Source: Hyposmocoma kahamanoa (taxonomy: Eukaryota > Arthropoda > Insecta > Lepidoptera > Cosmopterigidae). From it: DNA of 64,000 bases. The translations under genes and the position numbers were made by a program. Shown here piece by piece: positions 32,757 to 44,645 of the stretch. How positions within the stretch are numbered: the stretch's first letter is position 1; each line of letters begins with the position of its first letter. The stretch spans positions 5,378,448-5,442,447 of the forward strand of contig NW_020656077.1 in NCBI RefSeq assembly GCF_003589595.1, in the 5' to 3' direction. The notes beneath the pieces were generated by a model, which saw only the letters and a program-made list of their open reading frames with translations, did not search any database and was not told where the DNA came from.

Positions 32757-32976
32757 AACTCCGCGGCCGAACGGTTGCCATGCCGACTGTCACGCCGTCA
32801 GGTCCCAGGTTCGATTCCCAACCCGAGAGAAAATATTTGTATGGCCTATATTTATTTGACTCGTGACTTGAGTTATAATTTGTGGTTGTTTATGTGTGTG
32901 TCCATGGCATCCGCGATACAGAGTTTTCCTAGTGCGGGGCTATGTTAAGTATGTATGTTATTATTATTATTATTAT
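32757..32976 (+). mobile_element. tRNA-derived SINE-A, copy 7
   Basis: AACTCCGCGGCCGAACGG head, B box GGTTCGATTCC, diverged body (GTCCATGGCATCCGCGATAC) and (TTA)n tail. It has more substitutions than other copies, so it is probably older. Confidence 0.85.
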
Positions 32977-33087
32977 ATCAATTAGTCGTAGCGCCAGCTA
33001 TAAGAAATCTATAATATTTCGACACCCAGTTAAATAAATTTACAGCTACCAGCCCCGGCTAGAGATGTTGCTATTCATTGTATTTAA

Positions 33088-33160
33088 ATTTTTATTGAAT
33101 TGATATTCAATTATTTTTATATGAAATTACTCCACTAGTTGGTTATAATTATTACTACAT
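33088..33160 (-). repeat. SINE-C tail fragment, reverse
   Basis: TTTTTATTGAATTGATATTC, then GAAATTACTCCACTAGTTGG is the reverse of the SINE-C 3' tail. It faces the full SINE-C copy beginning near 33189. Confidence 0.55.
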
Positions 33161-33188
33161 TTAACTGCATAGTATCTAACTGGGTGAC

Positions 33189-33445
33189 ATAGATTTCTCA
33201 TAGATGGCGCTTTTGGCTAAAAAGTCGTTGAAAAACCAAATACAAAGATACCACGCAAGCACATAGAAAAATTCATGAGGTCCGCTGGTTCGTTCCGTGG
33301 CTTAGTTGGTATAGTCTGGCACGGTTTGCTAGAAGACGTCGGTGCGAATCCGGCCAGATCGATCTTTGTATTAATAATTATAACAAACTAGTGGAGTAAT
33401 TTCACATAAAAATAATTGAATATCAATTCAATAAAAAATTACATT
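33189..33445 (+). mobile_element. SINE-C, most complete copy
   Basis: A leader (AGATGGCGCTTTTGGCTAAA, AAGTCGTTGAAAAACCAAAT) precedes a tRNA-like part, GGCTTAGTTGGTATAGTCTG (A-box region) and GGTGCGAATCCGGCC (B-box region). The tail follows: AACAAACTAGTGGAGTAATT and AATATCAATTCAATAAAAAA. The reverse copy at 46505-46770 has the same parts in the same order, so the leader belongs to the element. The family differs from SINE-A in head and tail. Confidence 0.7.
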
Positions 33446-33448
33446 TTT

Positions 33449-33683
33449 GTTTTTTTTTATATCAAGTGAATTGACGAATAAGTGGTGCGCCTGGTGGTAA
33501 GCGACACGCTTGTCCATAGCAGTTGCAGTGCCTTTAAATCGCAAACATCTGAGGGGCACTGCCACTGCGCCCATCACCCTGAAACATAAGTTGAAAAGTC
33601 CTATGTGCCTGTAATTTCACCAGCACCCTTACCCTTTAAAACCGGAATGCAGTAATGCTCACATTACTGCTTGGCGGCAGAAC
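33449..33683 (-). mobile_element. Repeat B, reverse, 5'-truncated
   Basis: TTTTTTTTATATCAAGTGAAT through GTGCGCCTGGTGGTAAGCGA to CATTACTGCTTGGCGGCAGA. It directly follows the SINE-C tail. Confidence 0.75.
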
Positions 33684-33689
33684 TACTTA

Positions 33690-36600
33690 CAAATATAAAA
33701 TTTAAAATATCAAAATTTACATGTAATGAATTATTAATGTAACATGTTCTTAAATTTGACATGACGTGGATAGGGGCAGTTAAAAATTAATAATGGTAAG
33801 GGAAATTATTTTAAATCAAGGAATACTTCCGCGTTCATTAAAAAAAAAACTACGAAGTCTAAAGCGGTCGCTTCGCTTCGCTTTAGAAAATCTAACCTCA
33901 ATCGATCAAATTCGTTTCTGTCCAGAAATGTTTCTGCGTTCATATACAATTTTGAAACTGATAGCCTTGTAGCCAAGCGCGATAAAATTAATTGTCAAGA
34001 TGGCGTCGCGTTTAAAACTGGAACGAAGCGTTGCCGTCGCAGACTAGTTTGTTGTCTTCATTAAAATTGAGAATTATAAAAGGAAATATGTAACCAAAAA
34101 TATAAATTAAGTATTCATAGGATAATATGTATTTTCGGTAAGTTAGTATGTCTTTTGGAAGTTTAGTAGTTAGTTTATAATTTATATATAGTTCATAATT
34201 TATACATATAGTTTAGATTTATAATTTGAACAAGTTCTTGATTGTTTGTTAAATATGATTTTTTTTCGGTATATTCTGTGTTATTTCAGTAACTCATTTT
34301 AACGCAGCTTAAGTATTACAGTTAGTCACACTTCTGTACACGCAAAATAGGCGCCTTGACGTCGAGTTGCGGACACCAACGCAAATCTATTTGTTTTTCA
34401 GAACCATTGAATTAAGAACCTTTACTATTTCCCTTATTTTTACATGACTTAGTGTCGTCACTTACAAACGTACAATCAGGGAGCGAAAATGGACTGATAG
34501 ATAAACTTGGAGCAAAATACAAACACGAGAGAATTTTCAATACATTTTTCACTTAGACTATTTTTTTCCATCCTCTGACAATTTTCATCTTATACCGATA
34601 TAGAAAAACGCTTTGCAAATATTACCGTACGTTCATGTACATAGTTTTCAATTTGTCATGCACTGTAATATCTAAATTGGTCACCTCTTTCTCTTTGCAT
34701 CACTGATATGAAAAAACATTTATTGCTAATTAAGATTTGGTAACCAGTTTCGACTCAGAAAAGGACCAATTTGTGAATCGAAATTCTTGAAATAAGTTCC
34801 CAATGGGAGTTCTTGGTATTACGCCCATAAGGTCTAGGTAATTGCCTAGCTTACGGCCACTTAATTAATGTATTTATCTGGTACATTTATTATAGCGCGC
34901 GCTAAATCACCCATACCGCGCTCCCTGTGCGCGCTCAACTCTCTTCTCGCCACCAACCCAGAATGCGACTTGTTTGGGGATGGATGGTCACTGTTACTGT
35001 TAAGATGCCTACGCTTTTGTGAAGGCGATGCTTGAATGGTACTTAATCTTGTTGTGTTTATTAAGTTGTTATGTTAGCAATGTATCTCTAATTATTGTAA
35101 TTGATGTGTCTGTTATAATTATAGTAAAATAAATAAATAAATAATAAATAAATAAATAAAATTATTCGTAAATAGTTAGTTATCTGCTATATGGAGATCC
35201 CTGCCTGTACTAAACATGTACATTTTTTTTACTTAGTAATAAGAAGTACTTAATTCCGTTTTAGTTGTTTGTTATACTTAGTAACAGAATATTTACAACT
35301 AGCGTGAACTTACAACGGTCGTTTTCTGCGTCATAAAATACATTGAAGTAGTAGAGTAGTAGGTAGTAGTGTAGTATTAAGTTTAGTTTTGTATAACTTC
35401 AAAAGTCTAAGGCCAGACTTAAATTCAGGATGGCCGAAACCGTTGGATTGTGCACGAAGTGTGAATGGAATAGTTTCTGAACGATGGAGTGTGAGACTGA
35501 AGGATGGGGAAAATGGCGGGCTTTTGAAGTTACAAGTACAGTTTACAAGGACTAATTTTATTTTAAGTACATTATGAAGAAAATACGAAGCAAGAAATTG
35601 TGATGAAGAAATTTAGAACTATATTCCATATTTTAAACCAAATTACAAGTTTTAGTATTAAGAGTTTATCCTGAAAATTCCAATAATTACGAATACAAAG
35701 TTTTTGTTCGAAATGACAACAATCTGATTTAACAATAAGTGAAAACAGAAATATTGACTCCCGCCGCTTAAAATACTATTGCAAAAACCCAAATAAGTGA
35801 ACTAAGTTATTTAAGAGAAAGTGAAAACGATATTGTAGAACCACAATGGAAAATATTTAATGAGGATCCCGATAACTGAACGAAGACCACACGAAGACAT
35901 GGCTCAAAGGACTTGTATCCAAGCCAAAACTTTTGATAAAAAATAAACAGAAAGATGGAGGTGACGAATGACAGATGTATATATATCATAGCCTACAGCT
36001 CTCGATGCCGGTTGTGCTCGAGTTTTATCTTCAGAGGATGGAAAAAAGGAAGATTTTTTTTTTTTCAATTTTTAATCGTTTTCTAAAAAAAAGGAGGAGG
36101 TTTTCAATTCAACTTTTTTTATATGTATGTTAAGTGAGCATCGCGGCTTATGTGAGGCAATTTTGATGATTCTTTTTTTAAATAAAGAGTACCTCAGTAT
36201 TGGTCCGATTTAAATTTGAAGGAAATATTCCACGTCTAAGACTGGCTAACTATGATTCCGGAATCGTAACTATGATTCCGGTTTCGCGCACTTGCCGGTA
36301 ATCGATTTTAATAAAACTTTACTAATAGGTGTTATTCCATTCACTTTTGAAGTTTTTTTTTTTTAATGTTACAGTTATTGAAAATAAAAATAAATAAATT
36401 ATTTCTTACATTTTGTATCCACCCCATATTAATGCTTATTTTAAAGTCAATGTATCTTACATTGCATAGTTATAACGTTTAATGATAACATTTATTTTCT
36501 CTTCCACTAAATACATATTATAGCTAGAAACAGTTTACACGTTAGATTTTGGTAAGAATAATTTTGGGGGAGACTGATGCCTAGACTAAGCAAAAAAATG

Positions 36601-36830
36601 CCTGTGCGTCAGGCCACCAGGTTCCCACATCTCAGAAATACAAGTTCAAAAATTTTACACAAGATATTTTTAACACTACTAGCACCAACGAGAAATATTG
36701 AAACATCGCTTCAAAATCTCAACTTGTTACTCAAATGATAATCTACATGAATTATGATTAATATTTTAGTAACGGTATAATAAAGAAATTACTACCATTA
36801 CTATTACTATGTTTTTACAAACAAATTAGT
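33690..36830. other. Non-coding DNA without a recognised gene
   Basis: AT-rich, with an (AAATA)n run at 35128-35160 and T-rich runs near 36050-36070. ORFs at 35389-35577 and 35807-35989 have no domains. The 35380-35980 stretch has a more coding-like look (codon-scale GA-rich sequence with several stops) and might be a dead transposon, but I cannot identify it. Confidence 0.35.
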
Positions 36831-36835
36831 TAGTT

Positions 36836-37009
36836 GCTGCTTTCATGGTCGAACAATTAACATGCTGTACTGCCACGTAGAGGTCCATTTATTTCTCTCG
36901 TGAGTTTGGGTGTAATTTGTGGCTGTTTAGGTGCGTGTGTGTATTTATGGCGCCCACGATCTGTATCCTCTATAGGTTTCCCTAGTGCAGGGCTAGGAGT
37001 GCGCTATTC
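36836..37009 (+). mobile_element. tRNA-derived SINE-A, copy 8, deleted
   Basis: The head GGTCGAACAATTAACATGCT is diverged. GAGGTCC joins directly to ATTTATTTCTCTCGTGAGTT, deleting the B box and following bases. The body has a CTCTATAGGTTTCC variant. Old, non-functional copy. Confidence 0.7.
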
Positions 37010-37019
37010 TATTCTTTTT

Positions 37020-38360
37020 ATTACTATTAGTTGTAATTGATACGAAGATAAAACAAAGTCAAGAAAAATTACTTCGATCCGGCTGTACTTAAACGCGGGC
37101 TATCGCTCCCCTAACTGGGCTACGGAACGAGTCAGCAGAACTTACGAATTGCTCTTCTTTCTCTGAAGGTTTTTTCATAGTTTTCTCACGAGTGGCGGCA
37201 ATTAAGCTGTTAGAACTAAAAACAAAGATCTGCGGCAAAAACAAACGTCCAAGACGGGCCGAAAGATTTTTTCTTCGAGTTTCTTCAACAAACAAGTGGA
37301 ATACTTCAGTAAATATATATACACAAAATCGTTATTATTCCTGTATACAACTACATAATCAAGCGCCAGGGGTCGTAAACGCATTGAGAATTGACACTTT
37401 ATAAAGTATTGTTTGCATACGAACAAAAAAGTTATAAAATAAGCGGCTCTCGTATTTCACTCCCATCACATATAACACACATATATACAGTATTAGAGTA
37501 ATTCACGGCATTTCTTTTCTCTTCAAAGATAATGGGCGCCCCTCGGCGGCCGATAACGAACCTCCACGGGAGTTCTGCAAATTGTTCGTTGGATAGCCGA
37601 GCACTTTTTATCGCGCAATCGAAAACATTACGCGTAATCGGCTAACGAGTGGATCCCGAATATTCTCATGGGTGATGTTTTTTGCGTGGACCTTTTTCTG
37701 AATTGAGATGTGAAGTGCTCTATTTTTGTCCACAAAATTCTTTAGGAATTGTGTCGTAAGGAAAGTAAATTACTGATAAATATAAACATTGACACTTCTC
37801 ACGCTTGTTATGCTAGACGCATACAGATTACGCGCTTTTCCTTCTGTCCTTTCTTCCGTCTGTATTTACACTGAAGAATTAAATTCAAGTCACTTGTACA
37901 CTTTGAATGCAAACATACGGGTGAGTGCATACCATTCGATATATATATTATATATTCGATATAATCGTCCATCTTCCAAAAAACTTTGCATTATGACCGT
38001 TGCAAAAAAAACTGACACACGAAACGTATATAAATGTGAACGCACGAACGTTTTTTTAACGTATACGGTAAACCGAATAAGAAAACTGAATCGAATAAAC
38101 CGCACAAGTGTGAACCAGCCGTTATGAGGGTCCAACTCCAAAGTGCATAGCCCTGCTTGCCGTTCAATGTACATAAATAACATTAATTTCAATATAGAAG
38201 TTGTACCTGCCAAAATAACTTTTTAAACTTCATTATTCCTATTTCTCAAGTTATATGCATCACCCAGCTATGATTATAAACCCTCTTCACTGCATCAATT
38301 TTTATTAAAAGTTGGAAAGACTTATTAGAAAAATTTATGTGTAACTTAACTTTGTTTGAA
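37020..38360. other. Non-coding DNA without a recognised gene
   Basis: Mixed composition; short overlapping ORFs on both strands at 37089-38213 with no recognisable motif. A GGGCGCCCCTCGGCGGCCGA patch near 37530 is locally GC-rich. No repeat family recognised. Confidence 0.4.
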
Positions 38361-38365
38361 AAAAG

Positions 38366-38540
38366 CGGTGGTGGCCTAATGATTTGACCTCCCGCCTCGG
38401 TTCCGTTGGAATCCAGGCTTGCGCCTCTCTCTCTGAGTTTTCGAAATCGATGTGCGAAATTTAATTTGAAATTTACCATGAGCTGTGCAGTGCAGGAAAA
38501 CATCGTGAGCGAAACCTGGCGGTCTACTCCAGTCCTCCGT
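38366..38540 (+). mobile_element. Lepidopteran-type tRNA-related SINE (single copy here)
   Basis: GCGGTGGTGGCCTAATGATT begins an A-box-like head. The body ATGTGCGAAATTTAATTTGA, CCATGAGCTGTGCAGTGCAG and GGAAAACATCGTGAGCGAAA matches what I recall of a common moth SINE (…gtgaaggaaaacatcgtgag…aacctg). The 3' side runs into the hexanucleotide repeat region. Confidence 0.55.
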
Positions 38541-38654
38541 CCGAAACACGTATTGTCAAATAAGTAATACTCAAGCAAATTAAAAGACGTGATGACAACA
38601 TGAAGCTTTGTACTTGATATTGTCTTTTGATTTGGTCGTGATTATCAAAATCGA

Positions 38655-38925
38655 CATCGAAATCGAGATCGGGATCGGGATCGGGATCGGGATCGGGATC
38701 GGGATCGGGATCGGGATCGGCATCGGGATCGGGACCGGGACCGGGTTCGGGGTCGGGATCGGAATTGGGATCGGGACCGAAACCGAAACCAAAACCGAAA
38801 CCGAAACCGAAACCGAACCCGAACCCGAACCCGAACCCGAAACCAAAACCGAAACCGAAACCGAAACCGAACCCGAAACCGAAACCGAAACCGAAAACGA
38901 AACCGAAACCGAAATCGAAATCGCA
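38655..38925. repeat. Hexanucleotide satellite (GGGATC)n / (CCGAAA)n
   Basis: About 270 bp of six-base units: first GGGATC with GGGACC variants, then from about 38768 CCGAAA with CCGAAC variants. Because the unit is a multiple of three and lacks stops, long dipeptide-repeat ORFs appear in several frames (Phe-Gly, Ser-Val, Gly-Ile/Thr-Glu, Arg-Phe). These are artefacts of the repeat, not proteins. Confidence 0.9.
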
Positions 38926-38937
38926 GCGATCTTGTAC

Positions 38938-38977
38938 TTGATACAAGTGCGGAATAAACTTTCCGCACTTGTATCAA
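38938..38977. repeat. 17-bp perfect hairpin beside the hexamer satellite
   Basis: TTGATACAAGTGCGGAA, 6-nt loop, then the exact reverse complement ending 38977. It sits between the satellite and a LINE 3' end fragment. Confidence 0.8.
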
Positions 38978-38979
38978 AA

Positions 38980-39545
38980 ATAACTATTATTTTTATAGGT
39001 AAGCATTTATTACATTTGATATCGTCACATTGGTTAAACTCTAACGCTCGTTCGTAAGACAGATTCCCCAGAGAAAAATGAGTAAGATACCTATATATAA
39101 GAAATCTATATATAAGATAGGCTTTATAAATAACATTTCTACCCATTTAACATTCACAATATATATTTTTTTGTTTTCAAATATCAAAGATCAAGACCAA
39201 CTCCATGAGCTTGTAGCAGCCACAGACGTGCCAGAAAGTCTAACCCTCTTCCGACATTCAAGCACGTCTTAGTGCAAGCAAAAGTAACAACCATGCCTTG
39301 TGAATCAGCATAAGACACACGTACCAAATTAGAATAAATAAGTAGCTCAAACAAAATATAAGGACAGACATTTACCAACCCACGACTCGTCTTTCATTCT
39401 CCACCCAAACTAACATGGCGAAGTGGTGACCACCAACACCTTTCACCTGCGCCATGGTAAAAACTACCCGGATTACTACCACGGATTTTGTCATCCAAGT
39501 ACGCAGAAGTTGTACAATAAATAGTTTTTAGAATAAAGTTTTTGC
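38980..39545 (-). pseudogene. Scattered LINE 3' UTR pieces (Jockey-like)
   Basis: 38980-39050 (reverse of CAATGTGACGATATCAAATG, then GCTTACCTATAAAAATAAT) and 39460-39545 (reverse of AACTTCTGCGTACTTGGATG, ACAAAATCCGTGGTAGTAA) match the 3' part of the plus-strand LINE at 29950-30240 in the correct order. The DNA between them (39060-39450) does not match, so the copy is interrupted or rearranged. Confidence 0.6.
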
Positions 39546-39589
39546 CAGTAACCGTTTCAGATGGGAGTAGTGAAGGATGAAGCGGGAGT

Positions 39590-39693
39590 CCCCAACCCGC
39601 ATTGGGTAAGCGTGACGGACTATGGCCTAAAAACCCTCGCCTGAGGTGAGACTCGTGCTGGACAGTAGGACGTATAAATACGTTGATGATGGT
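39590..39693 (+). mobile_element. RTE-type LINE 3' end
   Basis: CCCCAACCCGCATTGGGTAA, GTGACGGACTATGGCCTAAA, then GAGACTCGTGCTGGACAGTA and a GTTGATGATGGT tail. This follows the very common lepidopteran RTE 3' end as I know it (…caacccgcattggg…ggcctaa…gttgatgatgatg). Only the last 100 bp are present. Confidence 0.6.
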
Positions 39694-39814
39694 AACTGTT
39701 AGAATTTGTAACATACTTTTTCCGGTTGTTTTCAGTTTTGTCTTTTATAGGTATAAGATCATCCTCAATCGAATTGCGATGTATTTAGTTTATTATTCAA
39801 ATGCAAGTAACTCA

Positions 39815-39946
39815 GGGTCGTATTCCAGAACTCTACTCAATGCTCAAGTCAGGATTTGAGTATGGTTTAAGGCACTCGAAATCTTGTTCAAGTGTTTCAA
39901 TTGTAATCCTGACTTGAGCATTTAATAGAGTTCTAGAATACGACCC
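39815..39946. mobile_element. Harbinger-type MITE, compact copy (132 bp)
   Basis: Nearly palindromic: GGGTCGTATTCCAGAACTCT...CAAGTCAGGA at the left and its reverse complement at the right, flanked by TCA on both sides (39812-39814 and 39947-39949). Same TIRs as the element at 25749-26708. Confidence 0.8.
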
Positions 39947-39954
39947 TCAGTCTG

Positions 39955-40400
39955 TTACGTTTTCACGCCTAAACTACTGAACCAATTTTGATGAATTTTG
40001 ATATGGAGATAGACACATTTCATATCACATTGTCACCCTAATTAACACCCTTGATAAGAAATTTAAAATAAATACAAAGTTTTGCCATCTCCTCTTTATA
40101 TTTAACTTTATATTTATCTTTATATTTATATTAAACACTCTTTATTTTTAACTGCCTCCGTGGCCGAACGGTTACCATGCCGGACTGCCACGAGGTCCTA
40201 GGTTCGATTCCCGGGCCGAGATAAATATTTGTATGCTCTACATTTATTTCTCTCGTGAGTTTGGGTGTAATTTGTGTTTGTCTATGTATGTGTCCATGGC
40301 ACCCGCGACACAGGGTTTCCCTAGTGCGGGGCTATGTTGAGTGTGTGCGTTAAAAAAAAAATACTTTATAAGATACGAGTTTGAGAAAATACTAGTGCTT
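39955..40400 (+). mobile_element. Lep1-like Helitron fragment interrupted by SINE-A
   Basis: TTTCACGCCTAAACTACTGA...CCAATTTTGATGAATTTTGA resembles the core of lepidopteran Lep1-type Helitrons, from memory. ACACCCTTGATAAGAAATTT before the SINE and TTTATAAGATACGAGTTTGA after it are adjacent in the uninterrupted relative at 62325-62410. No Helitron ends identified. Confidence 0.5.
40150..40360 (+). mobile_element. tRNA-derived SINE-A, copy 9
   Basis: Complete: ACTGCCTCCGTGGCCGAACG head, B box GGTTCGATTCC, body and GTGTGTGCGTT end, here with an A-run tail rather than TTA repeats. It inserted into the Lep1-like fragment. Confidence 0.9.
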
Positions 40401-42860
40401 TTAGTAGGTTACTTTTTGTCGCAAAAATAAATCTTAAAGGAGGTGAAATACGGGATGAAAGTTTGTATGGAGAACACATCCGAAATAAGCAGTCGCGAGT
40501 ACCAGGCTAGTCTTCTATAATATCGTACCAATATCGTACTATAAGATCGCAACTATGTCATCTATGCATTTTCTTGTATACATTACTACCGGTGTTAAGG
40601 CGAGGTATTTCAACGCGAGCTTAGATTTTAGGAGGTGAGGTGTGGGAAGTCGCCCCGCTTTCTTGCAATCCGCGCGCTTTTCAATTAATATGAATAAAAT
40701 AAAAACAGGCGGAGGAAATTTATCACAGATCCGTCGCCGTCAAGCGCCCAATGGCGACTGACGGGGTAGCAGAGGCGCGGCGTGTCGTTAATCCGCTGGG
40801 CAATATTCAAATTTTGAGATAAATGTGAATTAAATAACTAACAGGACTTCAGATGAAAACCAAAATTTAGCACGTTCTCTGTAGAGTAGTAATTTGTCGC
40901 CAATGTATTCAAATTTGAATAAATAATAAGCATATTCATTTTAATCAGTTCCGAGAAGTTCCGGGATTTGCAAAAGGGAATGTCCACATTATACTTTAGT
41001 TTAGCTAAATTAACTCCCTCTATATAATATATTAATTTAAAGAAACACCATGAAATTATAATTCAATTTTATTTAATTTCACTATGTAGGAACAAAAATG
41101 AAAGTGAGGCGTATTATTTCGAATATCCATCATGAAAAGATAATAATATCTATGGGCACCGAACTTATCAAAAGATTGAGAAGTTTCATACAAGAAGATG
41201 GATCATATTTTTAACGTAATATTATAATACATTGGCAGTTTCAAAATTGTTGTTTCTTTTTTGAATAAATTGTATAATTGAACGACATATAATTGAGGTT
41301 GTTAATATTTTATAAACAACCATGTATACTTATAGCACTTAATTATGATATTTATATACTCTCCCATAGACATGAGACGCTCTGTATTCTTATTGCTATC
41401 AAAACAGACGTTGTGTGCGGAAGAATATCAATTGAATTCTATACGTATATTCGTCTGGAACTTAATTAGAGTTTTTCTAGGAGGCATTATTACTGCGATA
41501 ACACAAGACAATAATTGTAGGACTACGCCTCACTTATACAACTACTTGGCGACATACCAACTCGCATTTCGTTGGTTCTTTATTAACACTGGACACTGCG
41601 ACTTATTGGATTCGAGAAATAACAGGATTTCTTCACTGTAGGCGAAAAATAGCTGTGAGAGCCTGGTACAGATTATGCTTGATTCTTTCGCAAAATAATA
41701 CGATAAAATAAGAAATAATTATTTGTTATTCAAGGCTGCAAAGTTGTTATTTGCCGCGGGTGCTTGTATTGAAAGCTGACGAAGCGAAGGAAGCTAATTC
41801 AATTATAGATTCCTGAGCGTAGCGAGGCTTTCAAGGCACGAGACGCAAAACAACTTTGCTGCCGAGCGAAACACACAAATTTTCACTTCACTATAGGGAG
41901 GGAATTGGTAGTTGAAAGAAAAACAGTTGAACTATAAAACCTTTTTTAATGAAAAGAAAATGTTTATCTTCGGATGCGTTCTGAATATACATGAATTTCT
42001 ATTCTCGCCTGTACTTTTATTTTGTGTGGTTAACTGATTATTGAAATTATTTTAGTTCTTCGAGGAATTAAAATAATTTAATAAACACAAAAAGTTATCA
42101 TTGTCAATTTAATGTCTACAATAATGTACGAAAAATCACTTAATTGAACGTGGAATTATCTTTTTTTCATCGAAATAACAAAGTTAGGTGCACCACAGTC
42201 CTTCGTCAAGTTCGAATTTCAAAAACCTTTTCCACGCTAGCGTGCAAAAAACGCTTTTGCGCGCAGATTTCTATTGAGGAAGAAAGCCTTTCCGAGCTAG
42301 TCAGGTGAAAAACTCGTTTATTTATCTCAATACACCAACAAATTATTATGCTACTTTACACAGACTACTAGTAACTGACAATAGTTGTGGGAGATAAAAA
42401 AGTATGTAGCTCAGCGCAATGGCGGAATAAATTCTCAGCGCCGCTAATATTCTTTTACAGCGTGTCAAGTCGCAAAAGAGAAGAACTAATCCACATCATT
42501 CCAGTTTTAAAATTTCTAGCAGAAAACTAAATACTTAGCACAAAATCATGAATCATCACGTATACAAATATTACAGCCGTCACAATGTAAGAGGCCCAAT
42601 TTGACAGCTAAGGAAACACTCAACAAACAATGAATAGTTACTTATTGGATTAAAAAAAATACATTAATTTAAGTAAGCATTACGTAACATGATACATACT
42701 AATTTCAAAACCCGGGATTGCTGAAAATCTGAGCAAGTCACGATTGCACCCGTCGCGACACGCATGACGGTGTATTAGGTACTCCATAGTATATCATTAT
42801 TTATTTTATACTCTCGCTTCTCTGGCCTGATTCTGGGACTGAGGGCCTAACAGATTAATT
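40400..42860. other. Non-coding DNA without a recognised gene
   Basis: Includes a repeat fragment at 40597-40680 (TTAAGGCGAGGTATTTCAAC) shared in reverse with 28062-28150. A 98-codon ORF at 41345-41641 (plus) has an ATG and stop but no recognisable domain and atypical composition. Nothing else supported. Confidence 0.4.
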
Positions 42861-42861
42861 T

Positions 42862-42881
42862 TGAATTATTATTATTATTGT

Positions 42882-42929
<48 letters not shown>

Positions 42930-42955
42930 CGTTGCTGTTGCCGTTGCTGTTGATG
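42862..42955 (+). repeat. (TTGCTG)n microsatellite
   Basis: ATT repeats grade into about twelve TTGCTG/TTGCCG units. No ORF of note on either strand. Confidence 0.9.
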
Positions 42956-43029
42956 TTGTGTAGTTAGTCTGAAGTATCTTAAAAACAATTGCGTCCTCAA
43001 TCAGTTTTCATCGTTAATTAAACATGTAT

Positions 43030-43200
43030 TTTTTTAAATTTTCGTCCATTATAGCAAAGCTCAAGTTAAACACCCGTCAATTGTTTCGAATTCGGGCTAG
43101 CCAATCGGAGCGCAGTTGTCACCGTAATGATTTGGCAGAATAGTTTTCAAACAAATGAAATGACATTTCGTCTCTATTTCTAGTTATATGCTCGATGCAC
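43030..43200 (+). repeat. Dispersed repeat J, copy 1
   Basis: TTTCGTCCATTATAGCAAAG, CCCGTCAATTGTTTCGAATT, GGGCTAGCCAATCGGAGCGC and TCTCTATTTCTAGTTATATG recur in reverse at 47437-47640. No coding capacity. No termini defined. Confidence 0.6.
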
Positions 43201-44050
43201 ACAGATCACTATCCTCAAACAACTACACTACAAAATCTACCTCCAAGACTTCTTCCTAGACAATAACCAATTAAAACATTTCTAACGGAGAGTACATAAT
43301 AACAAAAAATGACAGTCTTGCACAGGTGGGGGAAAATAATTCCACACCTTTGAAGCGGCGTATTTAAAACAACCCGAAGTCCCGACCAAGGTATTTATAG
43401 CAAAAAAGAAGGCCCGGTTTTTCTTGCAAGTTCCCTGTAGTACTTAAAGAGAAATATCTCCATGTAAAAATTATGTGCAAAGTTATTATTTTTTTTGTTA
43501 TAAATAATTCGTTTTAGACTTCAATTAAGCCTGTTTTAAGGATTTTATATTTTATATGATCGAATAAAGTACATCCTGACGTGTAACAAATTAGCACATT
43601 GTTTAGACAATATCGTTAAGTGAATCATATACACCCTGAGTATCGAGCGGTTGGAGCCACAACATAAATTTTAATTCGTTTGTAACATCTGTCGGCCTAC
43701 ATGAAGGAAGAGTTTTGGCCAAAGGGTATCATATATCGGCGATTCCGCGGCCGGTTACCTGACACCAGCAATACGTGTAGATTAGTTGATAGTTTATTTT
43801 AGTGTCATATTATAATGTATGTATGTTAGTCCTTTAGGTATATATTATATAGGTCATGTGTCAAAAAAAATATACATATATATGTATTTGATCTAGCAAA
43901 ACAGTTTTCCTGCAACTCGCCTTAAACAGTGAACAGTAAAGCCTTCTACAGAGTGGCGGCGGGCGCGAATGGTGGCACGGGTGCATGTAAATCGAATGTA
44001 CGTAGACGCCCGTTGCGTTCATAGTGGCCGTGCGCGCCGCGCGGGTAGAT
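43200..44050. other. Non-coding DNA
   Basis: Includes the second copy of repeat H (about 43890-43925) and a GC-rich patch at 43955-44050. No gene recognised. Confidence 0.4.
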
Positions 44051-44051
44051 T

Positions 44052-44357
44052 AAGTAGCAGTAGAGCTACTTGTGAAAAAGTTCGTCCAGGGAAGTACTGC
44101 CACCTTACCTATTTCTGCCGCTAAACAGTAATATCAGCGTTACTGTGTTTCGGTTTTGAAGGGTAAGGGTGCTGGTGAAATTACCGACGCATGGTACTTG
44201 TCAACTTATATCTTAGGGTAGTATGCGCAGTGGCTGTGCACCTAAGATCTTTGCGATTTAAAGCTCTGAATGGCACTGCAACTGTTATGGACAGGCGTGT
44301 AGCTTACCACCAGGCGCACGACTTGTTCGTCTCGTCACTTGATATTATAAAAAAAAA
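44052..44357 (+). mobile_element. Repeat B, full-length copy
   Basis: From AAGTAGCAGTAGAGCTACTT to CTCGTCACTTGATATTATAA plus an A run. About 305 bp, both ends intact. Confidence 0.85.
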
Positions 44358-44544
44358 TCTATTGGCTTGGTCCGCCCGTATCTTTTACGGTGCTACGTGT
44401 TACCGCTTCGGCGCTGTGAAACGGCAGGCGCCAAGATGACGTCGTAGATATTTCTCGGCTTGTAAAGAACAACTCACTGACACATCAAAGTACCTGAACT
44501 ATTGTTGCAGTACATTGTGTGGCAATAAAAAAAAACCATAATAT

Positions 44545-44645
44545 TATCCCAGACAGCCACACCAAGTGCCTGTTCTTATACCAGAGCAACAGAATTCACT
44601 GTGGAGCCCCAGAACACACAGACAAACCGAGAATCGAACCCGGGA
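44545..44645 (-). repeat. SINE-D-like repeat with tRNA-type B box, copy 1
   Basis: CCAGAGCAACAGAATTCACT...GTGGAGCCCC and GAGAATCGAACCCGGGA (reverse of a B box). It parallels 45540-45675 (CCAAAGCAACTGAATTAACT, CTGGGGCACT, GGAATCGAACCC). Confidence 0.45.

Noticed and set aside
38524..39146. Long ORFs on both strands coding for FGFG, SVSV, RFRF, TETE repeats
   Set aside because: Products of a stop-free six-base satellite; multiple registers are open at once and there is no gene context.
41345..41641. 98-codon ORF with a possible hydrophobic segment
   Set aside because: No recognisable family, no splice context and ordinary AT-rich composition; ORFs of this length arise by chance in 64 kb.
42862..42955. 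CRISPR-like or polyglutamine-coding repeat
   Set aside because: Simple TTGCTG microsatellite without spacers and without a long enclosing ORF.
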